Shown here in pieces: positions 35,762 to 44,825 of a DNA stretch of 64,000 nt; position 1 is the stretch's first letter, and every line of letters begins with the position of its first letter. The notes beneath the pieces were generated by a model that saw only the letters and a list, made by a program, of their open reading frames with translations, was not told the origin of the DNA and searched no databases. The position numbers and the translations under genes were made by a program. Source of the DNA: Tritonibacter aquimaris (GTDB lineage Bacteria; Pseudomonadota; Alphaproteobacteria; Rhodobacterales; Rhodobacteraceae); NCBI RefSeq assembly GCF_009617595.1, contig NZ_WIXK01000001.1:248001-312000 (forward strand). The letters are read 5' to 3'.

Positions 35762-36325
35762 TCAGGCCGTCTTGCGCCGGCGCATCAGCACCAGACCACC
35801 GAGCCCACCCATCAGCAACAATCCAGCTGCGGGCAAGGGTACAGGTGCAGGCGCGCTGTCAACTTGTGCGCTGCCACCATTTGCCAGGGGAGAGCCGCCA
35901 TTTGCGGGGCCACCTTCGTTCGCGGCAAAGCGGGTGCCGCTGGTGCCGATACCGGTATTGATACCTTGTCCCGGCAGGCTCAGGCCAAGGCCCGACAGGG
36001 TGGGGTTGGCGCTGGTCGCATCCGCGATGCCAACTGCAAAATCGTTACCGGTTGTTGAAAGGTTCGGCAGCGCGCCGCCAATCTCAAGGAAGTCGGTGTT
36101 CTCATCGTAAGAATACAAAACGCCGCCATCCACCGGGAAGTTGGTGCTGTTGACAGTGAGGCCAACGGTTGAATTGGTTACGGTTCCCAGCGGGAAATAG
36201 ATGGTAAAACTGCCGTTGAATTCGTCAGGGCCAACGGTTTTTGAAAAATTATAGGTAAAGGTCGCAGCGCTTACCGAAAGGGCCAGCGTTACGATGGCTG
36301 CAATAGCCATAAAAACGGTTTTCAA
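35762..36325 (-). CDS. VPLPA-CTERM sorting-domain protein
   Basis: A 187-residue exported protein with a signal peptide (residues 1-20, ending SVSA-A), a beta-rich middle, and a C-terminal sorting tail: VPLPAAGLLL, a hydrophobic helix and the basic cluster RRRK. This tail marks substrates of exosortase systems, which in Rhodobacterales are linked to exopolysaccharide. No exosortase gene is in the window. The start is a TTG with GAGG nine bases upstream; no ATG in the signal-peptide region fits as well. The upstream 276 bp are visibly AT-rich and hold no gene. Confidence 0.85.
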   Translation of the reverse strand: MKTVFMAIAAIVTLALSVSAATFTYNFSKTVGPDEFNGSFTIYFPLGTVTNSTVGLTVNSTNFPVDGGVLYSYDENTDFLEIGGALPNLSTTGNDFAVGIADATSANPTLSGLGLSLPGQGINTGIGTSGTRFAANEGGPANGGSPLANGGSAQVDSAPAPVPLPAAGLLLMGGLGGLVLMRRRKTA

Positions 36326-36601
36326 AGCGATATTCCTCGTAGAACACTTAAGTATTTACGAAGGTTTTAGCATGAATATCTTAAAGTTTGAAAGGAACAG
36401 ACTGTGTCGCATATCGCGACAGTAGATGGTGATTTGTATATTTTGCAAAGACTTAGGGTTAGGTTGTTGATGCGAAAGTGCGGCGTTGGTATTCACGATT
36501 AATGAAACATATGCGTTATATTCGCGTGTTGCGCGATTTTAACGAAGATTTCACATTGCGTGATTCTGTGTGCGCGCAAGGATACAAATAGAGGGATGCG
36601 G

Positions 36602-36677
36602 TGGTAGGCCCGGCAGGATTCGAACCTGCAACCAAAGCGTTATGAGCGCTCTGCTCTAACCGTTGAGCTACAGGCCC
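36602..36677 (-). tRNA. tRNA with CAU anticodon (tRNA-Ile2 or elongator tRNA-Met)
   Basis: A 76-base cloverleaf with encoded CCA on the minus strand: acceptor GGGCCTG, anticodon loop CTCATAA and T arm TGCAGGTTCGAATCCTGCA-like. The CAT anticodon is shared by methionine tRNAs and by tRNA-Ile2, which is converted by TilS. A paired first acceptor base excludes the usual initiator tRNA. The G/C-rich acceptor leans toward Ile2, but I cannot settle it. Confidence 0.9.
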
Positions 36678-36713
36678 GCCGTGACTTGTGGTTAGGCAAA
36701 ACCACCGGAGAGG

Positions 36714-37649
36714 TCAAGCGGTGATGAGCTCGAGCGGCTTGCTGGTGGTGGTTGTATTGGGGTGCTGGGCTTTGACGAGATCAAGAAAGCCGCTGATGAT
36801 GGCTTCTTGGCACCGATCCAAGCCGTTGCGCGAGGGGTAAACCGCATAGACCTGTTTGGGCGCGGGGGTATAGTTGGGCAACAATTCCACCAACGCGCCA
36901 CTGCGGATTTCCTCTTCGGCGATCATGCGCACCACGCGGGCAAACCCCATTCCTCCTGTCAGCGCCTGAAGCATCAGTTGGGGATCACTGGCCGTGAACC
37001 CGACGCGCACCTCTGCATCTACACCCAGACGATTGCGGGTCAGGCGCAGCATGTTGTTTGCGGCCTCTTCATTATAGCGAATAAAGCTGAGACGCTTTAG
37101 ATCATCCGGGTGCTGCGGCAATCCGTGGGTTTTGACATACTCGGGTGAGGCCAGCAGCACGGTTTCAAATTCGGCGATCTTGCGGCCGAATCCTTCGTTG
37201 TTGCCGATGGTGCCTGCGCGAATGGCAAGATCATAGTTTTCACGCACCACATCCACGATGCGATCATCGGTGTTCATTACAATATCAAGATCGGGATATT
37301 TCTGCCGCAGCTGCAGCAGCAGTGGCCCCATGAAGGTGCGGCCAAAGACCGTGCCCACGCTGATACGATAGGTGCCTGACAGGCGATCGGATTGTGAATC
37401 CAGATCCTTTTCCAGCGCGGCATAGCCCGCCAGCAAGCCACGCGCATGTTGCGCTGCTGTTGCACCGGCACGGGTGGCGCGCACGCCGGATGCGGTGCGC
37501 AGCAAAAGCTGCTGGCCCAGAAGCTGTTCCAACTGCTGGATCTGTTGGCTTACGGCGGATTGGGTCATGCCCTGGCGTTTGGCGGCGCGACTGAGGCTGC
37601 CTGCATCCAGTGCGGTGATCAAAGTGTTCAGCAGTCCAAGGCGGTCCAT
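36714..37649 (-). CDS. LysR family transcriptional regulator
   Basis: A 311-residue regulator with the N-terminal winged helix-turn-helix (AGSLSRAAKRQGMTQSAVSQ) and a two-lobed effector domain beginning near residue 90. Residues and length are typical. It is divergent from the Tat-exported MBL hydrolase gene across about 120 bp, the usual arrangement for a LysR regulator and its target, so it probably controls that gene; the effector is unknown. Confidence 0.94.
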   Translation of the reverse strand: MDRLGLLNTLITALDAGSLSRAAKRQGMTQSAVSQQIQQLEQLLGQQLLLRTASGVRATRAGATAAQHARGLLAGYAALEKDLDSQSDRLSGTYRISVGTVFGRTFMGPLLLQLRQKYPDLDIVMNTDDRIVDVVRENYDLAIRAGTIGNNEGFGRKIAEFETVLLASPEYVKTHGLPQHPDDLKRLSFIRYNEEAANNMLRLTRNRLGVDAEVRVGFTASDPQLMLQALTGGMGFARVVRMIAEEEIRSGALVELLPNYTPAPKQVYAVYPSRNGLDRCQEAIISGFLDLVKAQHPNTTTTSKPLELITA

Positions 37650-37770
37650 CGCAATACCTATAAGCAGTTCTAATAGGGGGCATCAGACATATGGGGCTGG
37701 TTGAGGAAATTACCAGCGCTTACCTTGCGATTGCAGCGGTTTTCATCCGCAAAGTGCATTGGAGAGAGAG

Positions 37771-38739
37771 ATGGCAATTAATCGCAGACAGATTCTGGGC
37801 GCAACTTTGGCCGCGCCTATGGTGGCGGGTGCAGGGCTGACCCGTGTGGCCCACGCAGGCGACGAACCCGTTAAGGCAGGCGCTTTCCACCGTTTCACCA
37901 TTGGGGATGCAAAGGTTACTGCATTGCTTGATGGCCATATTCCGATTTCGTCACAAATCATCACACCGTTTGATCAGGCCAAAGCAGATGCCGCGCTTGA
38001 AGGTAGCCTGCACCGGTTTGGTGAGCAGGGCATGCCGATCCCGGTCAACGGTTATCTGATCGAAAAGGGTGGCAAATACACTTTGGTCGACACCGGCACC
38101 GCTGATCTGTTTGGCCCGATCCTGGGCAAACTGGTGGCCTCGCTCAAGGCGGCAGGTGTCACCCCTGAACAGATCTCAACCATTGTCATCACCCATATGC
38201 ACCCGGATCACACCGGTGGTCTGGTTGATGGTGCGGGCAATGTTGTGTTCCCAAATGCGGAACTGGTGATTGCCGAGGCTGAGCATAAGTTCTGGTATGA
38301 TGATGCGATCATGGCGTCCGTGCCCGAAGAAAACAAAGGTTTCTTCCAGATGGCGCGCAACACCACTGCGCCTTATGCGGATCGCCTGAAACTGTTTAAC
38401 GGCGAAACAGAGGTTGCACCTGGGGTTACTTCTGTACCGCTGCCGGGTCACACACCGGGTCACGCGGGCTATCTGCTCGATGGTGGCACCGAGTCGCTGC
38501 TTTTGTGGGGTGATGTGATTCACCTGACCGCGCTGCAGTTCAAGCTGCCTGAATGGACCGTGGCCTTTGATACCGATCCAGCCGCAGTTGTGGAAACCCG
38601 CAAAAAGATGCTGGACCGCGCTGCCGCTGATGGGATGCTGGTGACTGGTTCACACCTGGAATTCCCGGGCTTTGGCCGCGTTGTACGCCAAGGTGAGGCC
38701 TATGATTTTGTCGCAGCGCCCTGGCAGTATCCAGCCTGA
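37771..38739 (+). CDS. Tat-exported MBL-fold metallo-hydrolase
   Basis: A 322-residue metallo-beta-lactamase-fold hydrolase for the periplasm. The N terminus holds a twin-arginine signal (NRRQILGATLAAPM) with cleavage near AHAG. The metal motif THMHPDH is followed by ligands in LPGHTPGH and WGD and by GSH near the C terminus. The ATG at 37771 follows GGAGAGAG. Quorum-quenching lactonases and organophosphate hydrolases share this layout; the substrate is not determined. It is divergent from the LysR gene. Confidence 0.92.
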   Translation: MAINRRQILGATLAAPMVAGAGLTRVAHAGDEPVKAGAFHRFTIGDAKVTALLDGHIPISSQIITPFDQAKADAALEGSLHRFGEQGMPIPVNGYLIEKGGKYTLVDTGTADLFGPILGKLVASLKAAGVTPEQISTIVITHMHPDHTGGLVDGAGNVVFPNAELVIAEAEHKFWYDDAIMASVPEENKGFFQMARNTTAPYADRLKLFNGETEVAPGVTSVPLPGHTPGHAGYLLDGGTESLLLWGDVIHLTALQFKLPEWTVAFDTDPAAVVETRKKMLDRAAADGMLVTGSHLEFPGFGRVVRQGEAYDFVAAPWQYPA

Positions 38740-38865
38740 TCGACATTATATAACAACTGCTGTGCCCGCTTTGGCGGGCGCAGTCGTATCAACAGCACAA
38801 TCGCGTGTTTCCTTTGGCAGCGGCTTGCGGTAAAGGCAGCGCATCCATTGCAAAGGAGCCAAAAG

Positions 38866-39912
38866 ATGACCACCGGTAAGAACGGTCTCACATACGCAGA
38901 CGCAGGTGTTGATATTGATGCGGGCAACGATCTGGTTGATCGGATCAAGCCAGCTGCAAAACGGACCAATCGCTCTGGCGTGATGAGCGGTCTGGGTGGT
39001 TTTGGCGCCCTGTTTGACCTAAAAGACGCAGGCTACACCGATCCGATCCTGGTGGGTGCAACCGATGGTGTTGGCACCAAGCTGCGCATCGCGATCGACA
39101 CAGGCGTGGTTGATGGCGTGGGCATCGATCTTGTTGCCATGTGTGTGAACGATCTGGTGTGCCAAGGGGCAGAGCCGCTGTTCTTCCTTGACTATTTTGC
39201 CACCGGTAAGCTGGAAACAGAAACCGCTGCGCGCATCATCGAAGGCATTGCCGAAGGCTGTGTGCGTTCGAACTGTGCGCTGATTGGGGGTGAGACCGCA
39301 GAAATGCCGGGCATGTATCCTGAAGGCGATTTTGATCTCGCAGGATTCTCGGTTGGCGCGATGGAGCGTGGCACTGCATTGCCTGCGGGCGTTGAAGCGG
39401 GTGACGTGCTGCTGGCGCTGGCCTCAGATGGGGTGCATTCCAACGGCTATTCCCTGGTACGTAAACTTGTCGAAGTGTCCGGCCTGACATGGGATGATGC
39501 CTGCCCGTTTGGTGAAGGCACCGTGGGTGAGGTTCTGCTGACACCGACACGTTTGTACGTCAAACAATGCCTCGCAGCGGTTCGTGCTGGCGGCGTTCAC
39601 GCGCTGGCGCATATCACCGGTGGTGGTCTGACAGAAAACCTGCCGCGTGTTCTGCCCGAAAATCTGGGTGCAGATATTGATCTGAACACGTGGGAGCTGC
39701 CCGCCGTGTTCAAATGGATGGCTGAGGCTGGTGGTATTGTCGAGGCGGAAATGCTCAAGACGTTCAACTGTGGTCAGGGCATGATCTTGTCAGTTGCGGC
39801 CGATCGTGCGGACGCATTGGTTGAAGTGCTGGAAGGTGAAGGCGAAACCGTCACCCGCATCGGCACCGTCACCGAAGGCGCAGGCATCCGCTACACAGGC
39901 AGCCTGCTGTGA
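38866..39912 (+). CDS. purM: Phosphoribosylformylglycinamidine cyclo-ligase
   Basis: AIR synthetase, step five of purine synthesis: ATP-dependent ring closure of FGAM. The 348-residue protein shows the family start [22 protein letters not shown] and [11 protein letters not shown]. An AAGGAG site precedes the ATG at 38866. It overlaps purN by 4 bp (GTGA). Confidence 0.98.
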   Translation: MTTGKNGLTYADAGVDIDAGNDLVDRIKPAAKRTNRSGVMSGLGGFGALFDLKDAGYTDPILVGATDGVGTKLRIAIDTGVVDGVGIDLVAMCVNDLVCQGAEPLFFLDYFATGKLETETAARIIEGIAEGCVRSNCALIGGETAEMPGMYPEGDFDLAGFSVGAMERGTALPAGVEAGDVLLALASDGVHSNGYSLVRKLVEVSGLTWDDACPFGEGTVGEVLLTPTRLYVKQCLAAVRAGGVHALAHITGGGLTENLPRVLPENLGADIDLNTWELPAVFKWMAEAGGIVEAEMLKTFNCGQGMILSVAADRADALVEVLEGEGETVTRIGTVTEGAGIRYTGSLL

Positions 39913-40502
39913 GCAAGAAAGTAGCCATTTTGGTTTCAGGCGGCGGCTCCAATATGGTGTCGCTGGCTGAAAGCATGGTGGGAGACCACCCGGCGCGCCC
40001 CTGTCTTGTGCTGGCCAATAGCGCGGATGCTGGCGGGTTGGCGAAGGCCGCTGCCATGGGCATCAATACCGCCTATGTGGATCACCGTCCGTTCAAAGGT
40101 GATCGCGCAGCCTTTGAAGCAGAGCTGGTGAAGCCAATTCTCGAGTCTGGCGCAGATATTGTTTGTCTTGCGGGCTTTATGCGGGTGCTAACGGCGGATT
40201 TTGTCAGCCAGTTTGAAGGGCGGATGCTGAACATCCACCCCTCTTTGTTGCCAAAATACAAAGGACTCCACACCCATGCGCGCGCACTGGAAGCAGGCGA
40301 CGCAGAACATGGCTGTACCGTACATGAGGTGACACCACGCCTTGATGATGGCCCGATCCTTGGGCAGGCGCGGGTGCCGGTTCAGGCAGGCGATACGCCA
40401 GATGATCTGGCAGCACGAGTGCTGGTTCAGGAACACAAGCTCTATCCGGCAGTGCTGCGTCGCTTTGCTGCGGGGGATAAAACCCCGGTGATGCTGCCCT
40501 AA
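39909..40502 (+). CDS. purN: Phosphoribosylglycinamide formyltransferase
   Basis: GAR transformylase, the folate-dependent third step of purine synthesis. The 197-residue protein begins at a GTG inside the purM stop and has the formyltransferase motif [13 protein letters not shown] with the catalytic Asn/His and the [12 protein letters not shown] stretch carrying the catalytic Asp. Its stop overlaps the stop of the small convergent gene at 40499. Confidence 0.98.
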   Translation: MSKKVAILVSGGGSNMVSLAESMVGDHPARPCLVLANSADAGGLAKAAAMGINTAYVDHRPFKGDRAAFEAELVKPILESGADIVCLAGFMRVLTADFVSQFEGRMLNIHPSLLPKYKGLHTHARALEAGDAEHGCTVHEVTPRLDDGPILGQARVPVQAGDTPDDLAARVLVQEHKLYPAVLRRFAAGDKTPVMLP

Positions 40503-40678
40503 CGGGGCGCAATGACGCGGGCAGAGTTTCCGTGCCAGTCTAGCTCTGCGTCGGGAATGTCTGGCGCGCTGAGCGCTGCACCTCCCAGAAACAACATGAC
40601 AACAATCCCTGCCACGGTTGAGGCGGGGATCATCAGCTCGCCAAGGGGGGCGCTAAGCTGTTGGTCGATATATGCCAT
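40499..40678 (-). CDS. Small single-span membrane protein (59 residues)
   Basis: Read on the minus strand, an ATG at 40678 preceded by AAGGAGAG at good spacing opens a 59-residue frame. It has a short polar N terminus (MAYIDQQLSAPLGEL), one transmembrane helix (about residues 18-37, IVVMLFLGGAAL) and a polar tail. Its TAG stop shares two bases with the purN TAA. The strong ribosome site and clean helix make it a credible gene although short. The function is unknown. Upstream lie AT-rich imperfect inverted repeats near 40719-40738. Confidence 0.7.
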   Translation of the reverse strand: MAYIDQQLSAPLGELMIPASTVAGIVVMLFLGGAALSAPDIPDAELDWHGNSARVIAPR

Positions 40679-40910
40679 CTGATCTCTCCTTCTCGGTCTG
40701 TGAAAGAAAGATAGGTGCAGTCATTTCATTATGAAAATGAATGATTGATTGTATCGTGATCATTATTCGTGATATATCGGCCTATTCTTGTGACCTGTTT
40801 GCGATGGCATGACGCAAAGCTGGGCTTCAGCGCGCAGGTGTTTGCAAATAGTCACAATCGCGCGTATCACCATGCAGATAACCAAAGAGTAACAAGAAAA
40901 GCCGCGATTT

Positions 40911-42068
40911 ATGAGAACTCTGACAACGACCGAAGAACTGGAGCAGTTCTGCCTACAAGCTGCAGCTCATCCCTATGTCACCGTCGATACAGAGTTCCTG
41001 CGTGAGCGAACCTATTATTCCAAACTTTGCCTGATTCAGCTGGCCTTTGATGGGGATGGCGAAACCGACGCTGTTCTGGTCGATCCCTTGGCCAGCGGTC
41101 TGTCGCTTGAGCCGCTGTATGATCTTTTCCGCAATGAAGCGGTGGTGAAGGTCTTTCACGCCGCGCGTCAGGATCTGGAGATTTTCTGGGTCGATGCCAA
41201 AGTGTTTCCAAAGCCTTTGTTTGACACGCAGGTGGCGGCGATGGTTTGTGGTTTTGGCGAGCAGGTGGGCTATGAGACCCTTGTGCGCAAGATTGCCAAG
41301 CAAAGCCTTGATAAAAGCTCCCGCTTTACCGATTGGTCCCGCCGTCCTTTGAGCGGCGCGCAGCAAAGCTATGCGATTGCGGATGTGACCCATCTGCGGG
41401 TGATTTATGAATTCCTCAGCAGCGAGCTGGCGAAAAACGGTCGCGCCCATTGGCTTGCGGAAGAACTGGAAGTGCTGACCACACCGGCAACCTATGAAAT
41501 CCGGCCACAGGATGCCTGGAAGCGGGTGAAAACACGTACGAATTCCGCGCGTTTCCTTGCCATTGTACGCGAGCTTGCGGCGTTTCGCGAAACCCATGCG
41601 CAAACCAATAATGTGCCGCGCAACCGCGTATTCAAAGATGATGCGCTGGTGGAGCTGGCTTCAACCAAGCCCAAGGATACTGGCGATCTCGGCGGCTCAC
41701 GGCTCTTGCTGCGCGAGGCGCGTAAAGGTGCAATCGCCGAGGGGATCCTGGGCGCAGTGCAAAAAGGGCTGAACTGCCCGGCCGACAAGATGCCCCAACC
41801 GGATCGCAGCCGTGACAAGCTGCAGGTGAACCCGGCGCTGGCGGATCTGTTGCGGGTGCTGCTGAAAGCCAAGACCGAGACCTCGGGCGTGGCGGCCAAA
41901 CTCATCGCACCAAGCGCGGATCTGGATGCCATTGCAGCCGGTCAGCGCGACGTCGCAGCATTGAGCGGCTGGCGCAAGGAAGTCTTTGGCGAAGACGCGC
42001 TGCGGCTGTGTGAGGGCGAAATCGCGCTGCGTGCCAAAGGGCAGAATGTGGAAGTAGTCGAGCTGTAA
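40911..42068 (+). CDS. rnd: Ribonuclease D
   Basis: A 385-residue 3'-5' exoribonuclease acting on tRNA and other small RNA ends. The DEDD-type exonuclease domain begins with VTVDTEFLRERTY, continues with VFHAARQDLEIFW and ends with the SYAIADVTHL segment; HRDC-like helical regions fill the second half. The upstream 230 bp are AT-rich and carry the promoter. A terminator follows at 42100. Confidence 0.96.
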   Translation: MRTLTTTEELEQFCLQAAAHPYVTVDTEFLRERTYYSKLCLIQLAFDGDGETDAVLVDPLASGLSLEPLYDLFRNEAVVKVFHAARQDLEIFWVDAKVFPKPLFDTQVAAMVCGFGEQVGYETLVRKIAKQSLDKSSRFTDWSRRPLSGAQQSYAIADVTHLRVIYEFLSSELAKNGRAHWLAEELEVLTTPATYEIRPQDAWKRVKTRTNSARFLAIVRELAAFRETHAQTNNVPRNRVFKDDALVELASTKPKDTGDLGGSRLLLREARKGAIAEGILGAVQKGLNCPADKMPQPDRSRDKLQVNPALADLLRVLLKAKTETSGVAAKLIAPSADLDAIAAGQRDVAALSGWRKEVFGEDALRLCEGEIALRAKGQNVEVVEL

Positions 42069-42099
42069 AAGCGGCCCAAGCACACAGTCACAAACACAT

Positions 42100-42124
42100 A
42101 AGGCCGCAAGATGCGGCCTTTTTT
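42100..42124 (+). terminator. Terminator of rnd
   Basis: Stem AAGGCCGC (42100-42107) with GCGGCCTT (42113-42120), loop AAGAT, followed by T residues. The convergent lipoprotein gene ends 20 bp further on. Confidence 0.9.
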
Positions 42125-42143
42125 ATTGCGATATGATGCGATC

Positions 42144-42659
42144 TCAGCGGCGGCGGGTTTCGCGGGCTGTGTCTGCGCCGATAACGCGGATCAGACCGAT
42201 GCCGTTCAGCTCCTGACGGGACAGGCTGTAGGCGGCGCGCACCGTGCGGCTGAACTCGCTGCCGCGTTGGGTTGCCTGTTCGGGGTAGGCCACGCGGAAC
42301 TCAAGCTCAAGTACGCTCTCATCACCGCCTTCACGACGACGCAGGTGAACATCATAGGCCCCCTGGCGCGTTGGCAGGCCCGCAGCGTAGATGATCGCGC
42401 CGGTTGAGGTCTGTTCCACCCGGAGATCGGTGACATCGCGCAACAGGATGGTTGTATCCTCTTTGGATTTATCCTTGTTGAACTTAACCTTGTCTTCCTC
42501 TTCGGGGATCAGAGGGTTCACATTTTCTGCTGGCGCTCTCACGGCCACTTCGCGGGAGCTGCCGAACCAGTTGCGCGGGTTGATGCGGCTGTCGCGCAGG
42601 GTGCCACAGCTCGACAGAATGAGGGTTCCGGTCAAAAGAAGCGCAATAGGTTTATGCAT
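42144..42659 (-). CDS. Predicted lipoprotein, unknown function
   Basis: A 171-residue exported lipoprotein. The signal peptide ends in the lipobox LSSC, so the mature protein begins with a lipidated cysteine at about residue 18. The following GTLRDSRINPRNWFG and the second half (beta-rich, YDVHLRRREGGDES) are of the kind found in conserved Rhodobacterales lipoproteins. Most likely attached to the outer membrane facing the periplasm. It is divergent from sufE. Confidence 0.87.
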   Translation of the reverse strand: MHKPIALLLTGTLILSSCGTLRDSRINPRNWFGSSREVAVRAPAENVNPLIPEEEDKVKFNKDKSKEDTTILLRDVTDLRVEQTSTGAIIYAAGLPTRQGAYDVHLRRREGGDESVLELEFRVAYPEQATQRGSEFSRTVRAAYSLSRQELNGIGLIRVIGADTARETRRR

Positions 42660-42797
42660 GAGAGCCGCCCGATCAATGTTATCGCCAAATGACTACCCCA
42701 TTGAGGACGTGTTGAAAAGCGGTTGAAATGCACCTGTCTGCGCCTTAGGTGCTGATCTGATCCAAATCGACCCATCTGAGCAGCAATAGGACAGACC

Positions 42798-43205
42798 ATG
42801 GCCAGCGCAGCCTTTGAAGAAATTGTTGAAGATTTTGAATTCCTCGAAGACTGGGAGGATCGCTATCGCCATGTGATCGATCTGGGCAAGGCGATGGATC
42901 CGCTGGAAGATGCGTTGAAAGTGCCCGCGACCAAAGTGGACGGTTGCGCCAGCCAGGTGTGGCTGCACCCCAAGGTCGACGGCGGCGTTTTGCAGTTTGA
43001 CGGTGACAGCGATGCGATGATCGTGCGCGGTCTGATCGCGGTTTTGCGTAAGTTGTATAACGGTCTGGCGCTGAGCGATGTTCTGGCAGTGGACGCCAAG
43101 GCAGAACTGGGGCGGCTGGGTCTGAACGACCACCTGTCAGCGCAGCGTTCAAACGGGCTGCGCGCCATGATCGAACGGGTGCGTGAGATCGCCGCCAAAG
43201 GGTAA
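42798..43205 (+). CDS. sufE: SufE family sulfur-transfer protein
   Basis: A 135-residue partner of the cysteine desulfurase SufS, taking persulfide sulfur to the Fe-S cluster scaffold. The acceptor cysteine is in VDGCASQVW near residue 51, and the C-terminal helix is typical. A purine-rich stretch precedes the ATG. No other suf gene is in the window, so it stands apart from the main cluster. Confidence 0.95.
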   Translation: MASAAFEEIVEDFEFLEDWEDRYRHVIDLGKAMDPLEDALKVPATKVDGCASQVWLHPKVDGGVLQFDGDSDAMIVRGLIAVLRKLYNGLALSDVLAVDAKAELGRLGLNDHLSAQRSNGLRAMIERVREIAAKG

Positions 43206-43280
43206 AAGGGGGCCAGCCCCCTCAGGGGCCGTTGGCCCCTTCACCCCCGGAGTATTTGTGAAAAGGTGACGGGGGCGGGG

Positions 43281-43395
43281 CTATTGTTTGAAGGCTGCAA
43301 TAAACTCTGCGGATTTAATGTGGCCGAGGCTGCGGTCTTCCTGTTCTGCGCTCAGGCCATCAATCACGCCCGTTGTCAGTTTTAATGTGTGTCAT
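43281..43395 (-). pseudogene. Short gene remnant after the WYL regulator
   Basis: On the minus strand an ATG at 43395 overlaps the regulator stop as ATGA but its frame stops after 11 codons. A second frame shifted by one base runs through LTTGVIDGLSAEQEDRSLGH and on to a stop at 43281-43283. Together they look like the start and end of a gene joined out of frame after loss of the middle, or a frameshifted small gene. The product is not recognised. This is tentative. Confidence 0.35.
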
Positions 43396-44096
43396 GCGGG
43401 GCTCTGTTCTCTGTCGCGCGCTTTCAGCTGATCTATGAACTGACGCAGCAGGGGGACGCGGCGGGGGCGGAAGCTTTCATCGGTTTTATCATATGACAAC
43501 ACCCGGGTGACGTGGAAGCTGCGGAAGTCTGTGCGTTTGCAGCACCAGGCCAAAAGCATCACATTGCGGTCGTGATATGACAGCGCCAGCGGGTAGATGC
43601 GGCGCGTCGTGCAGGCATCTTTCAGATCGCGGTAGCTTATATCAAGCGCCTCTTCGGCCCACATCGCTTCGCGCAAGAGCGTCATATCAATGGTGGGGGT
43701 GGGTGGCGTGTTGAAACGGTGCACAAGGCTTACGGCATGCATGGCCTGACGTTGCTGGCGTTCGGGCAGGGTGGCGAGTATCTTGACCAGCGCATCCTCG
43801 GCTCCCTGGGCAAGATCATGATCGCCGCGCTGTTTGATGTCTGACAGACCCAGCGTGAGCGCTTCTAACTCTATCTTGGTGAATGTCTGTGGTGGCAGCG
43901 CCGGGTCTTCGGTCATGGTGTAGCCAAGGCCCGCTTCGCCTTCGATACAGGCGCCAGCGGCGCGCAGGCTGTCGATGTCGCGGTAAATCGTACGCTCGGA
44001 CACCTCCATTGCTGCAGCCAGACGCGCGGCAGTCACCGGCGGGCGCAAACCGCGGATCAGATGCAGCAGGCGGAAGAGGCGATCGGATTTTGACAT
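43392..44096 (-). CDS. YafY-type transcriptional regulator (HTH plus WYL domain)
   Basis: A 234-residue regulator. An N-terminal DeoR-like winged helix (AARLAAAMEVSERTIYRDID) is followed by a linker and a WYL domain (LDISYRDLKDACTTRRIYPL). WYL domains sense nucleic-acid or small-molecule ligands in characterised relatives. It is divergent from the GST gene across 89 bp, which is its likely target. Confidence 0.92.
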   Translation of the reverse strand: MSKSDRLFRLLHLIRGLRPPVTAARLAAAMEVSERTIYRDIDSLRAAGACIEGEAGLGYTMTEDPALPPQTFTKIELEALTLGLSDIKQRGDHDLAQGAEDALVKILATLPERQQRQAMHAVSLVHRFNTPPTPTIDMTLLREAMWAEEALDISYRDLKDACTTRRIYPLALSYHDRNVMLLAWCCKRTDFRSFHVTRVLSYDKTDESFRPRRVPLLRQFIDQLKARDREQSPA

Positions 44097-44185
44097 GGGC
44101 TGAGACTAGGGGATCGCTACTGACAGTATTTGTCAGCAGGGTAGCGCCATAAGGAGGCAAGTCACAAGTCAGAAAGGATCATAAG

Positions 44186-44809
44186 ATGCCAACGCTTTAT
44201 CATTCACCAAACAGCCGTTCATCGCGGGTCATCGCGCAGCTGATGCTGATGGGGAAACTCGATCAGGTTGATGTGGTGGTGGTGGATGTGCCGCGCCAGG
44301 ATGGGGGCGGTCGGGTGGACCCAAAGAACCCACACCCCGAGGGTAAAGTGCCCTATCTGGTGACCGATGATGGGGAACATGTTCGCGAAAGCGCAGCCAT
44401 CATGATGTATCTGGATGAGCTGTTTGGCCAGCCGCTAAGCCCCAAGATCGGCGACACCAAACGCGGGTCATATCTAAGCTGGATGGTGTATTCCGGCGGC
44501 GTGCTTGAGCCGGTTCTGGTTGCTGATTTTGCGGGATTTGAACATCCTGCTCTCACCGGTACATTCCGGGGCAAAGCGGAAATGGGCGCGACGCTGGAAG
44601 CTGCGTTGAAACAGGGGCCGTTTTTGTTGGGGGATGAGCTGACACTTGCGGATGTTTTGCTGGCGTCACCGTTTCAATGGGCACCACAGTTCATGCCCGA
44701 CATTCCAGAGGTCAAAGCCTGGGTTGAACGGGTTAGCGCCGCGATGGATGGTGCGGCAGTGCAAGCCTATGACGCCAAAGCGATGGAACTGCTGAGCACA
44801 GATGCCTAA
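44186..44809 (+). CDS. Glutathione S-transferase family protein
   Basis: A 207-residue two-domain protein: thioredoxin-like N-terminal half with the glutathione-site Ser-rich loop (HSPNSRSSRV) and the cis-proline and ESAAIMMYL segments, then a helical C-terminal half. The GKVPYLVTDDGEHVRESAA stretch is standard. Detoxification or a specific conjugation are both possible. It is divergent from the WYL regulator. Confidence 0.92.
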   Translation: MPTLYHSPNSRSSRVIAQLMLMGKLDQVDVVVVDVPRQDGGGRVDPKNPHPEGKVPYLVTDDGEHVRESAAIMMYLDELFGQPLSPKIGDTKRGSYLSWMVYSGGVLEPVLVADFAGFEHPALTGTFRGKAEMGATLEAALKQGPFLLGDELTLADVLLASPFQWAPQFMPDIPEVKAWVERVSAAMDGAAVQAYDAKAMELLSTDA

Positions 44810-44825
44810 CCGGATGGGCCGTGCG

